Made by a program: the position numbers and the translations under genes | DNA from: Struthio camelus | Lineage: Eukaryota > Chordata > Aves > Struthioniformes > Struthionidae | DNA: 64,000 bases | Direction: 5' to 3' | NCBI RefSeq assembly: GCF_040807025.1 | Contig: NC_090953.1 | Span: forward strand, 1,797,501-1,861,500 | The notes under the pieces: generated by a model | Database searches by the model: none | The model's input: only the letters and a program-made list of their open reading frames with translations | What the model was told of the DNA's origin: nothing | Shown here: piece by piece, positions 31,831-43,800 of the stretch | How the letters are laid out: each line of letters begins with the position of its first letter | How positions within the stretch are numbered: the first letter of the stretch is position 1

Positions 31831-32400
31831 TAACACGGTCTCCTCTATGCAACCCCCAAAATAATGGAAAGGGTTAATGGGGGGGGCGGGGGGGGGGGAA
31901 TACCCCAAAACACGACAAGCAGATAAACACAAAAGACGACAATCCCGTTAAAACAGAACGGATTCCTATTTTTCCCACGCTCTTCTTCCCCACCCCGCGC
32001 AGCGCCGCGATGACGCCGGCCGAGCCCACCCCAAATCCCCGCCGATCCCTCCGGCGGCTCCCGCCGGCCGCGCTGCCCCCGGCGCCGTTAGCGGCGGCGC
32101 TAATGAGGGTGGATGCAGCAGCCAGCTCCGAGCCGGCGGCGGGAAGGAGCCTTCGACGGGGCGCGCGAGACCCGTGGCGCCGTTCGCCGAGCGAGGCGCC
32201 GGACGCGGACCGCTCGCTTCCAGCGCAGCTCGGCGCTCGACGGGCTCGTTCAGAGCCAGAAATAAAGCCACAAGGGACAACCAAGCTGCGGTTTTACAGC
32301 ATAAGCTGCAAACTGCGCACGCAAGCGCCTCCTGTTCAAGCGCTGCGTTCCGCTAAAGCGCACTTATCACCTTCGGGGTCGGGGCGGGGGGGAAAGAAGC
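31831..32400. promoter_or_regulatory. G-run and CpG island
   Basis: A G-rich run (31879-31898) is followed by CpG-dense sequence at 31990-32260. There is no recognisable coding sequence. Confidence 0.55.
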
Positions 32401-33094
32401 TAAATATACCTTTCTGCCTTTATTTCCCTTTTTAGCACCTCTGGTTGAGGCAGCATTGGCCCCTGCAGCTGCGAGGTGACACGAAATCCCTCCCCAAAAA
32501 TACTTCGCTCCGAAAGCAGCCGCTCGGCTTCCCCGGAGGCCTCCGCCGTCACCCCCGCACACGTCTCCTGCCTTCTCTTGCCAGGAACATAACCCTCCCT
32601 ATGTTTTTCTCTTGGAAAAAAAAAAAAAAAAAAGAAACATCTGATTAGTTCCTGCTCATCCTAATCGTCCCTGGGGATGCTTTAAAGCAGGTTTGGGACC
32701 ACCTGAATTTTGCAGCCCTGCCAAACGTGGCAAACCTGGCAGGCACGACTGCAAAATTCAGACGGCCTCAAACCTTCCAGCTTCACGTAATTTACTGCGT
32801 GCTCCCTGTTGGACTATAAGATCAGGGAAGGGTTTGCGAGCGCAGGAAGCGAGAAGCGGCGTTTGCCCGCCCCGGGCGCAGCGTGCACGTTGCTCCTTCC
32901 CGGCCGGTCCCGTCAGCTGCCAGGATGAGACCAAACGCTCCGGGCTGCCGTTTCGACAGCGGCGAAGGAGCCCTGAACGGCTCCGAAAGGTCAAAACCTC
33001 CTCGGAGGTGAAAACACTCCGTCCGCTTCCCGCCGGCTCTTCCCGCGGCAGCCCCCGAGCGCTCTGCTGCGAGCTTTTTTTTTTTTTTTTTTAA
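32401..33094. other. No gene seen
   Basis: Mixed sequence with an A-run near 32616-32633, moderate CpG at 32830-33070 and a T-run near 33077-33092. Confidence 0.45.
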
Positions 33095-33600
33095 AGGATT
33101 CTATAATAATGCGTATTTATGAGATAACCATGGATCAAGAATGCTGATATTTAAGAGATGCAATTATCTTTAAAAAGTTTGGCGTTATTTTCATGCTAAT
33201 GGATACAGTGTTGTAAAGCAAGCTAATTGGCTTGCCAGTCATTGGGTTCAGTTGCCTCATTACAAGTCCTGTGCTTCCTTATAAGCAAATTTTAAAGCAG
33301 TTTGTTACTCCAGCTTTAAGTATTAGGCCTCCAAGGAATTCATAGTTTCATATTGTATTCATACAATAAAAAATAATGCTTCCTAAACACTCATGGCACC
33401 AGTTCTTCGTTAGAGGAAATATCCTTTTGTTTTGATTAGAAAACTCTGAATGTGAGATTAGGGGGAGAAGAGCAGAGAAAGGTTTTCACAGCACCAGCTA
33501 CCGCCGATGATAATTCATAACGAGTTCTATTCTGAAACACAGGCTTGCTAATTAATATTGTGAATTCAACCAGAAACCTGCACTACTCCTAAGAAAAATC
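33095..33600. promoter_or_regulatory. AT-rich candidate conserved element with perfect palindromic arms
   Basis: About 500 bp of CpG-poor single-copy DNA. GCAAGC (33218-33223) and GCTTGC (33230-33235) are perfect complements around TAATTG, a homeodomain core. ATGCTAAT, GATAATTC and GCTAATTAATATTG also occur. No exon is recognised. Confidence 0.42.
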
Positions 33601-33800
33601 TGACTGTGATGCGGCGACGGCCCCGGCCCGGCAGCCGAGCTCTCCCGGGGAATCCGGTTCTCGCTAAATTTGCGGCGCGCGGCGCCCGGCCCCGGCGGCT
33701 CCCCGGGGACCCTCCGGTGGCGCGAGCGAGCCCCCCGCCCCGTCCTCGCCTGCCTTCCCTCCGCGCAGCCTCCTCCAAGCCTCGCTCCAGTGCGGGGAGA
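33601..33800. promoter_or_regulatory. Small CpG-rich island
   Basis: About 200 bp of dense CpG between two AT-rich candidate elements. Confidence 0.5.
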
Positions 33801-34060
33801 AAAAAGCCTAAAGAGAGCCCTAAACGTACAAGCCAAATCATTGTTTCGGCTGATGCGCTGGGAAGCATAATTGGCTTTAGCGTTATCAGCGCAGATTTGA
33901 TTATTTAAGAGATTTTTTTTTTTTTTATGGAGTAATTACGTTCTGCCGAATTAGATTTCCTTAAACAATGCAATGACAGAAACAAACACGTTATTAATTT
34001 TACAATCCTGTAGCTATTGCATTCACTTTGCGGTATCAATAAAGAGAGGTCTGCGGCAGA
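33801..34060. promoter_or_regulatory. AT-rich candidate conserved element
   Basis: CpG-poor, with TTATTTAAGAG, GAGTAATTACG and TTATTAATTT words and a T-run near 33915-33926. Confidence 0.33.
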
Positions 34061-35800
34061 AACCCCAAGGTGCACGTGCATGCAGAGCCGGGCCCCGCGC
34101 GCGCCCCGGCCGGCGGGGGGGTCCGCAGGCGCGTGCCCCCGGCGCGCCAGGACGCTGCGGCACGCACCTGGGGACCTCGGTCCGCTGCTCAAGGCATCGC
34201 TGCTCTTAGAGCTGGCTCATCCAGCTGATCCTTTCCGTCCTAAATCCCCGCTGCCGGCCCGCTGTGAGCCTACACGCTATCGACATAAAACCCAACAATT
34301 TCATAAAGCTGCTTGAACGTTAATGAAAAATATGGAGAGAGCTATTTCAGACTAATCCCTTCTGTAATAAAGCACACTGTGTTATGTTTGTTTTAAGAAT
34401 TGGAAGAGAAGTGCTCCAGCTGCTTTTCAACTCAACTTCTTTTAGTTCAAAATGACACGTTTTCCAAAAAAAGAGAATGTGGAGGTAGTCTGGGAGCTGC
34501 AGGTCCCCCAGCCCTCTGCTCAGGGCCAAAGGGAGCATCGTGCTGGCCCAGAGCCGGGTATAAAATATTGCAATACGAAATGAGACCAAGAGCAAGAAGT
34601 GGAGCCTCCGCAGGCCGAGGGCTTGGACGCGCTCGTGGGCAGGGGGACACCTCGCTTCCCGGTCGCTGCCCCAGCAAACGCTGTCGTGGATAAAGTGCTG
34701 CAGCGCTGGCAGGACGCGGTCCCTCGTGCAGAAACGTCCGTGGCCCATGACCGCGCTATTGTTCTTTTTGCGAATAGAGGCGCGCAAGTCTTTCCTATTA
34801 TTTGCTTTGGCAAATGATTTTCCCGTCACTTGAGGCTTTTCCATCAAGCCTGGATGTCTTTGTAAATGATCCGCTTGAGCTCAGGCAGACAACAGGGGCT
34901 TGGATGCAAGGGATACCCAGGTGAGATTTTCTTTTATGCCGCCAATCAAGTGGGAAGAGCGATACGGACATAGCACTTGTCACCTGGAAATTATTATCCC
35001 CTGCCACCCCAGGCAGCCAAGGCAGCAATCTCGGGGCTGCTCGCACGTCACGCCAGCCCTCACCAGGAGGATTGGCCAGGCCACCCGCGCCCAGGTCCCC
35101 CCAGCGAGGCCACGGGGCGCCCGATGCGGCGTTCACGCAGACGGACCGGCCCCGGGACGGGCGGCACGCAGCAGCAGCAGCAGCCAGGTCCAGCGGCTTT
35201 AAGCCTTAAGCAGGCAGCAGGATGGATTCATTTTACATTGGGCTAAACGAAGAGCTGTCAGGTTTAGCAAAAGTCCAACTCCTAAATCTAGCACACCTGA
35301 AACACTAGCTGGTGGGGATATTAGATTCAGCCTGAAGAGCCTTGAGCATCCCCAGGTGCTAAGCAATTTCCAGCGGTTTTTGTGCGCTTGCAGTCCGTGG
35401 CAGGCACGCACCCGCGGGCACACGCTCCCGCAACCCTGCAGACCATTGCTATTTTTCATCCGGTTACAGACCCACCATCACATCACATCTCTCGTACAAA
35501 CGCACGGGAAACTTCCCCCAGCGCCCGCCAGGAGCCTCGGCCCCGTCGCCAAACAGCTGGAAACAACTGCTCCGACTCGCCTCGCCTAAGCGCGCACCCC
35601 ACACCGACCACCGCATCCCCGCGCGCGGCAGCCCGAGGACGGCGACTGATCCTTGCCCGAGGAGCAGCTTTTCCTGGGCTGGTCTTGAAGCCCAGGCAAG
35701 GCTCAGTCCGAGATTAAAGCCACGCACGGGCTTCCCGCAGAGATTATGCGCCTTGAGACCGACCCTCTGTGCCTCGCCTGTGGACACGGGCATTCCTGCC
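34061..35800. other. Mixed single-copy DNA, no gene seen
   Basis: A CpG-rich patch lies at 34080-34270 and moderate GC at 35030-35210 and 35480-35660, including a (GCA)n stretch near 35167-35184. No exon or repeat family is recognised. Confidence 0.45.
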
Positions 35801-36715
35801 GAAATCGCTATTAAAAGAAATCAAGGCACTTAAATTACATATTAATTTGATTTTCCAGAAGGTTTCTAGGAAATGTTTTCAATCAAGAAGTAAATTCAGA
35901 TTGTAATAAAATATTACATAAATATTTACATCAGTCCTGGCTTTACTTTAAAAGGAGGGATTTTTTTCCTCCTGCACACGCTGCCAAAGTAGTTAGCTGG
36001 CAAGCCTGTGAAAAAACAAGGTCTGCGAGTCACTTTTTCCCCTAGCAGATCCATCACTGTGTGATCAGAAGGTTTATTTTTCCCATGTCTCCCCCAAATT
36101 CCATCATTTCCCTTTCTAAAAGATTCCATGTGTATCCCGCCCGCTCAGTCGCCCAGGTAAGGTGGAGGCACCAGCTATTTATACAAATTAGATAGGGGGA
36201 GGAGGGGAGGGAAGGCGTCTTCAAAGCTGCAGCACATTAAAAGGAATTTATTAGATGTGTTGTGTGGGCAGGATGCCAGCTAAATTTAATATGGATCTAT
36301 ATACAAAGAAACTGTCTAGTTACACAGAATGAATATTTAATCATGGATGGATGAAGCAATTTCACAGAAGTAATTAAAAGCAGGCTTTGTTTATTGCTAA
36401 AAATTATAGCTACCCTATTGACCTGGTGCTGAAGTTCTTTTGCCATATTGAACATGTTACCTGCTGATATTATGTTATTAAATGGGGATTAAGACTATTT
36501 TTTTTTCCTTTGCAGATAAGAGCTCTTAAGCTATCTTGTCTGTTTGTGCACAGAGGAGGGAAAGAAAAAAAAAAAGTCTCACAGTGGAAAAAACAAGCCT
36601 GCATTAATTAGAAGGGTTAGGAAAACACCGGTACCTATAATGGGAAGGCAGAAAACGATGAATCAATTAAAAACTAAATAGATTATTTTGAAGTCGGTAT
36701 GTACTTACTGCGCTT
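35801..36715. promoter_or_regulatory. AT-rich candidate conserved element(s)
   Basis: A CpG-poor region with two parts. Part 35800-35940 is rich in TTAAATTACATATTAATTTG-type words. Part 36165-36700 has GCTATTTATAC, CAAATTAGATAG and TTAATCATGGATGG, plus a G-rich purine tract at 36190-36215. No coding frame is recognised. Confidence 0.38.
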
Positions 36716-36734
36716 TCCACGAAAAGCGACTTAA

Positions 36735-37085
36735 AATAATCCACTGGAGGAGGCTCGCTGGGGCCGGCCGCGGAGGCGAGCGCCCTGCCTGGACGCGTCC
36801 CGCCGAGCCCGGCGGCCGGCAGCAGGCGGGAGCGGGGCCCCGGGAATCACGGATTTGGGACCAAATCCAGGCCAGAGCAAGACGGGCGGATTCCGAACCT
36901 GGACATTCATCTGGAAGAAATTAGGGAAAACCGCCCGTGCCAAAGTTACCGGTTTTTATCGCGGCCTCTCCCCGGTGCCGCGGGGAACTCGCGGCTGCTG
37001 CCAGGACTTCGGACGGCTCGGCTGGCGCTCGAGCGCGCTTCCACGGACCGTGCCCGTGGCTCTGCCTATCGAGCACGTGCCGTAG
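36735..37085. promoter_or_regulatory. CpG island
   Basis: CpG-dense from about 36755 to 37080, bounded by AT-rich sequence. Confidence 0.55.
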
Positions 37086-38060
37086 ATTCGTTTTTAAGCC
37101 AGCTGATAAGTGGTGATCGTGGGTTTTACCTTTCACGAGCAAAGGCAACTCGTACTGTTGGCATGCGCCCGTCAACGTCACCCACAGTAGATACGTCCAG
37201 GCGATGGCCAACCACAAGAAATAACTTTTATCTAATCCTGGAGACAATCCAACAACGTCTACCTGCAGGAAGCCCTCTGGAAGGGTTAACGCCAAAACAG
37301 GCTTGGGAACAGCTAGCTCCAGCACGTGCCGGACCCGCGATCCCTGGCGGGGAGGAGGTCAGGCAAATAAGAGAGAAATTCAGTGCAAGCCTCCTCTTCC
37401 TCCCCGACCGGAGCGCGGCTACCGAAGTCACCTGAGCCAGCGCCTCGTTATTTAACGAGCTGCTTAAGAGAGAAACGCCTCCGGTGAGGCTTCGAAAGCC
37501 GACGTGCTCCTGCGCAAGGCCGCGGACTCCTGCGGAAAGAAAAAACGTCACTTAACAGCACTACTACGAGAGACCAAGCTTTCTTACACGAATAACAGTG
37601 GTTTTCCAACAGCTGTGGACAAAATCGCTATCAACACGAAGCGGCTTCACTGCAAAAGCGTCCCGTGGGATACTAACTTCGCCTGAGACCACCGAAGAAA
37701 AATTAGAAACTCGAGGTGCCAAGGACTGGAAAAATAAATGAAACAGAAGTTATTAGCAGGCTGGGGAACGCAAGAAGGAAGGGAACACGCCTGAACGGAG
37801 AAGTCTTCGAACTCGACTCGCTTTCAGAGCCCCCCACGTCGGACGTTAGGACCTTTCGGGCTTCTTGCGGCCCAATTCACCTCTCCCTTGTCCGGGCGCA
37901 GCGACCTTACCAGCAGCTCGTCAGGCTGGAGGCATCAGCAGAGGCTATTAGTATTCCACCCTTACTTTGCGTGACTCTAAATGACAGAGCAAATTGCCCA
38001 TCCGTGCAAAAACAGGCCCGGCATATTTGAGTCGACAGCATCTCTCTGCGTTATGATTAT
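37086..38060. other. No gene seen
   Basis: Single-copy sequence of intermediate composition with scattered CpG. Reading frames are short and unrecognised. Confidence 0.45.
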
Positions 38061-38280
38061 TTAGACCGCGTCAGCACGCAGGCTGCTTTGCCGGGCGCCC
38101 CCGGCTCGGAGGCCGGCTGTCCCGGCCCCCGGCTGCTGCCCCCGCCGGGCCAGGGCTGCTCCCGCCCAGCTCGTGCAGCCCCGCACGCGCGGCAGGACCC
38201 AGCCGACCAACAGCACCCAACAGCACCCACGCGCGACACCCAGCCAGCGGCACGAAACGCGTTAGCCATTGCACGCGGGA
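38061..38280. promoter_or_regulatory. Small CpG-rich patch
   Basis: About 200 bp of dense CpG. It includes a small repetition, CAACAGCACCCAACAGCACCC, near 38208-38228. Confidence 0.45.
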
Positions 38281-38548
38281 CCCAGAGAGCAGCTTCTTAC
38301 AACGATAAACTACTGCCGTTTTCCAAAGCTTGGGAAAGTTCATGGGATGAAATAAAAGTCAGGGGTGATGACGTTTACAAGTGCTAAGATCTTAAAGAAA
38401 GAAAAACGTAGTAGTAGGGATGAAGGCTTTGAATCAAATTTTAATAAAAAGCTGGAATGCTGGCTAAGGGATGCTCAGCTGGAATATTAGAAAATTGAGC
38501 TTTACTAGCTCAATTTTTGCTATGGGACACTTAAAGACACTTCCAATT

Positions 38549-38634
38549 ACACATATACATATATATTATATATATATACACGCACAATTATATTTTACAT
38601 ACTATATATACATATATATACGCTCACACACACG
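38549..38634. repeat. (AT/AC)n imperfect microsatellite
   Basis: ACATATACATATATATTATA and ATATATACATATATATACGC tracts are separated by a short AT-rich spacer and end in CACACACACG. Confidence 0.85.
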
Positions 38635-38879
38635 TGAAGGGAATGAGTTTTACTCTGTATTCAGCAAATATCTAGCTCCACGTTAACCATGGCCCACGCC
38701 ATACAGCAGTCCGGCTGACCCAGAACGCTTTCCCAATAAATCCTGCTGGTGCATCAGACTATTTAATAGCTTTGTCAAACAAAACTGCAATACCATGCCT
38801 AAACTGCGATCGGTCGCAGTTCGCTACGCTCCTAATTGGTTTGCAGCCGACCTGCACCAAATCCACGGGAAGAAAAATA

Positions 38880-40074
38880 ATTTCCAAACGCAGAAGTGCT
38901 GCGCTCGGGTTAGGGGAGCGGCGGGTCGGGTCGGACCCGGGACGGGCCCGGGGCTCTCAGCCAGGGCAGCCCGCGGCCCCCAGCCGCCGCGGCCGGGGGA
39001 TGCCGGCGAAGCCCTGCGGTCCCCTGCCGCGTTGCGCTGCGTCTCGGGGCTGGAAGGGCAGCAGAAGACGGCAGAGACGACGTGGCATTGCTGTAGCACA
39101 GCTTGCCTCCAGATCGGGACAGGACTCGCGGGTCCCAGCCCTAAATACGGGATTAACTCACGCTTAAAAGCATTGTGTCTGTATCCGACAGACGCCCGAG
39201 AGGCCAGCCTCTCACTTCTTCGTCCTGCCTTTAGCAACGCTTGGGCCGCGCCGCTGCAGCCTGCCTCCGCAATCCGGCCCCGCTGAGCCGGGCTACACGG
39301 CTGAGGACACGAGGCATCCGGCTCTTGGAAAACGCAGCTCCTCCAAGACCGTTCCTGCACCCGCTCCCAGGCCCGGCACCGCTGCACGAGCGCCGAAACG
39401 CTAACGCGAGCCGATGCACTTAACGCCTGCCACATCGCTTCCACCGAGGCACGGATAACTACTGCAGGCAAAGCCCGGCCGCCGTTGCAAAGGTGCGCTG
39501 TGCCGGGGGCTGCGTTCAGGCCGGGCTGGACGCACGGTCGCTCACAGCCGTGCAACGCCTCAGCATCACCGCCCCGAGCGCGGCCCCGGCGGGCGCGATG
39601 CTGCCGAGTTAGCAGCGCTCGCGTGGCCTCGCCAGCCCGTTCCGAGCCCGGGGGCTTCCCCGGCATTGCTCCGAGCCCCGGAGAGGAGCAGCACGGTCAC
39701 TGCTGGTCCTCACGCAGCCGCGGGTGACAGCCACTCTGGCGGGCATCGCACCGCTCCGCACCCGCTGCGGCGGCCGCAGCCGTCCCGAGAGGCTCTGCCC
39801 TGCAGATCGACAGCTCTGCGGTTCCCGTCCCGCGGCACGGGCCAGCGCCAGGGGCTTCGGAGAAGGTCCGCGGAGCGCCACGCTGGCCGAGGATGGAGGC
39901 GACGTGCCCCTGGGATGCGGCGGGGGCTAACTCATGCCCTGGAGCACGAGGAAAAGCTGGCGACGGCTGGCTCTCCCCGAGGTCGCATGGGCTACGCCGG
40001 CTGCAGAGAGGCTCCTCCTGGGGCCAGAGCTGCGCTGACCCCGCAGGTAGTTATCTTGTACATCCTCTGCGCTA
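38880..40074. promoter_or_regulatory. CpG-rich domain
   Basis: CpG-dense sub-blocks at 38890-39060 and 39230-39900. This is the last strong island before the long CpG-poor right-hand half. Open frames lack domains. Confidence 0.6.
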
Positions 40075-40885
40075 ACATTAGCTAATCCGCGCAGATGAAA
40101 GGAAACTCAAAGCACAGAATGTAATTAAGATACGAATTCTGATTTGGGGGAGGAAGGGGGAAAATAGGGCCTCTCAAGGTCAAAAAACAAACCTAGACAA
40201 AAGCATTATCTCCAGTGTTGCACAGCTGATTGCATCATCTGCATATGAAATGTAATATAATTAATATTTGGCATGCACAGACCGTTGCTGAACTCCTCTC
40301 GCCCCCGCCCTCTCTTCTTCATTAATCTCTTAGTAACATCCAGAATGTTGCATGTGGTAATAAAATACCGAGAACCATCTCTAGTGATCTGAATTGGAGA
40401 TAAATCTATTCTCTTGTCAGCAAGCCTAGAAGGCAGAAACAGTAACTTCCCCAGGAGTCAGCGACCTAGCTTGCAACAATTTGCTTAATTAGGAGAAAAC
40501 AATATTTTTCACTAAATTGGGTGGCTAATGTATATCATTATAATCTGCCAAGGAAGTGGATTTGCCCTTATCCAACATGCCAAGACGACAGCTGAATGTT
40601 ATATTTACCTAGAAAGTATCCCTCAGCCCTACATTAAAGGGGATGAGAGACAAATTACACCTTCAGGTTAATGGCTGATGATTCTCTTACTGTGTGTCTG
40701 GAGGCCTCTTAGGTCTTACTTCTCTAAGACGTAAAACAATGATTTGTCCCAGGTATATTTTTCATCAACCCCATAAAAACTTCCAGTTGATGATAACGGG
40801 GGATGAGTTTTATCTCCAATGAGTCCCAGACAGGCTCATACCAAGGATATGCCAAGTACCCATTAAATGGTAAGACATAACAGGG
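40075..40885. promoter_or_regulatory. Long AT-rich candidate conserved element
   Basis: About 800 bp of CpG-poor, non-repetitive DNA. Its left part has an E-box CAGCTG, an exact ATTGCATCA (40229-40237, a C/EBP-ATF-type word), GCATATGAAAT and ATAATTAATATT within 50 bp. Further right are TTGCTTAATTAGG, AACAATATTTTTCAC and AAACAATGATTTG. No exon is seen. Confidence 0.45.
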
Positions 40886-43800
40886 CACATGCTAGAGTGC
40901 AATAAAGACACCCCTCGTTGGGTTAGAGCCATTACACCGCTGATTAGAAGGGATACTTCTAAGCAGTTTGATTTTGAAGATGGATTGGGCTGGGAGAGGG
41001 TGGTATGGCACAGACACCCAAGAGAGCGCCCAACACTCCAGTTCTGCACACCTCAAAACCTCTTATTTACAGAAATGCATCCCCGAGAGAAAACCAGCCG
41101 CACAGTTTGGTTCTGCTGTCTTCAGTGCCCCTAAAAGGAGCAGGGAAACTGCACCAGCTCCACCGCAAACACTCAGGTGTCCATAAACCTTTGGACACGA
41201 GCGTCCTAAGATGCACAAAATGCCCTGAGAGCCAGCACGAGTGCTGAGTGAACGAGTACCGCCGGGCTGAAACCAGCTTATTTTATAGGCCAAACTTAAA
41301 AATATCATCACAATTTATTACCCAAAGGCCCACGTAACTTTTCATACACATTGTATGGACATTTAGCTTGTCGCCCCTGCGCGGTGCTCAGGAGAACGCA
41401 CAACGCAGTCACGTTTCTGTGAGCGGGCCACGGGGATGCGGCGCATCCCTCCTCCAAACGGCTGGAGCGCGCAGAGGAGCCGGCAGGTTCCCTACAGTCA
41501 AAGCAAAACCGTGCTCAGGCCTTTGGACCAGGCTGGCTTGTCCAGTCGGGTCCAGAGGTTGTGGCTCCACTGCAGAGCCGAGAGGGGACCCCAGGCTGCA
41601 GTGAGGAGCAGCACAAGGGCGGTCAGCGAACGCGGGACACCCAGTGGAGACCTCCCCTGCAGGCTGAAGGGCCTGTTCCCACCATGACAGGGGCTGCCTC
41701 TTTTCAACGCATCAGGTCATCTGACCTCCAGCAGGGAGAAGACAGCAGAAGTCAGAGGTGGCAAAGAAAAATAGACAAAAGGCCTCTGGGCAAGTTCTCA
41801 CACTCTCCAGGACATCCTCTGTTGGGCTCCACGGCACAGAACGGGGCTCCGTGCCTCCAGCCTCCCTCACCTGCCACAGCCCGAACCGTGCGGAGTGGCG
41901 TTTGCCCGCACCAGACCCTCCTACAGCCCCACGCAGCCCAGAGCAACAGCCCGGCCCGCGGGGAGCCGGCGTTCCTGCATCCGCCTCAGCTCCTTCAGAA
42001 GGAAACGGGCCTGGGGGGCGCAGGGGGAGCATTGCTCAGTGACCTTCTTCAGCACTAAATCCTGAATTTCTGCACAGATTTGCCTTAACATGAACTTTAG
42101 CTGATCTCATTAATATTCCCCCAACATCTCAAACCCGAGCACCGTTGAGTTTTACCTTTCATTCAGTGTTCCCTTGTGTGGTGACTCTTTGCGCTAATTA
42201 GTAACCTTCCCCAAATACATGCAAAAGCCAATTTTTTCCCTGGCTATAATTTTTCCACCTCCTCTGCCTTCGCTTCACTACCACAAGCCATCTTCCCCTT
42301 ACAGCTTCCCCAGCATATGCTGACGCACCTCCTCTCAAACCGAAAACCAAACCACAGCTAGACCCATACGTGAAAAATCGTAATTCCCTTGGGAAACTGG
42401 CAGCCTCACAAAGTGCTCCCAGGAGTCGAGGGGTGACAGTGGTCCGGAGGGGACCAAGTTACCGGGGTCTCCTAGCTTTGGGGCACGCTGCAACCCTACC
42501 ACTTGGAGCAACGCCAGCTGCACCGGATCTTGTCCACGTCTTGAGCCACGAGCTGGATTTCAATCTGGCTTCTTCATAGCTGAAGCAGGTCCAGATCTGA
42601 TGTTTCTATTCAGGTTTTGGCTTTCACATGGCCTGGTTTCGTTACATCTTCTCCTTCTCTTCTTGCAACTTTTATTAACCCAACAAAAACATTTGAGGTT
42701 TGGAAAACACCAGTGTTCACTATGGCACAGATCTCGGCAAGGAGACCACAATTCCCCAGAGGTTACTTTGAACTGCAGCTTACAGCTTAGAAAACAGGGC
42801 CCAATCCTTTCAAACCTCACTGCTCGTTTCTCTTCACTAAACCAGTCAAAAATCGGTTTGTCCTCTGGTTGTTTATACCAACTTCCTTTTATGCCACTGA
42901 CCTGCATTTACAGCCTCTACTGGACTAACCTTGTAGTGCGCAAACTGGGTGTATTTCCTTGCAGAAGCTGTTTAACCAGCACCTTGCAGGCCTCCTGCTG
43001 CTATCAAAACCCACCGCTGGTGCATCACTTAGAGTTTTCATTTTTGGGTAGCATGCAAAAGCAGGGCTCGTTGCACATAAAAGAAAATCTCAGTGCTGGA
43101 AATGTCAGGCCAGATTTGCCACCAGCCTTGCTCTGGCCCCAGTTTTCAAACACCCGCTGTGCAGACACCTGCAAGATACGGTCACAGAGCAGCTCGGGCT
43201 GACGTGCCTGATCGCCCGCGGGGCACGCCAGCAACGGCCCGCAAGCCACCACCTACAAAACCCCTCGGGGGGAGCGAACAGGGCCACAGCGCAGGTCCTC
43301 TCGCCAAAACAGAGCAGAGTGAAATCTCTGCTGGAAAAGGAAAAAGAGAGGAAGGGAGGTCTCTGAACTGCTCTCTCCGCAGAGCGGAGCGGACACCGCC
43401 CAGGGCAGAGTAACCCAGAACAAGAACATCCTGCACACAAGTTTAAATGAACCCTGTGTGTGATCTCAGACGGAGATGCTGCAGGGCCCGATAGGAAGCT
43501 GCTGCAGCCGATCACAGGCAAGAATCTGGGGCGCTAATGGAGACCAGCTGAACTTGAGTCATCGCCGTCTAGTTGATGCAAAAGCAAGCAAACATCAGAC
43601 CAAGACATGTAAACAGGCATCCATCCCGCGAGAAGTCATCTTTCCACCCACTGATGCCTCAGCTGGAGCTCTGTGTCTGTTCCGACCTCCGCGCTTGGAG
43701 AAAGAGGGGGACGGGCTGAAGAGTGGGCCAAGAGAGATAGAGGAAGGGCCAGAGGCACGTAAAGCCCCACCCTGAGGAGAAGCAGAAGGACTGATGGCGA

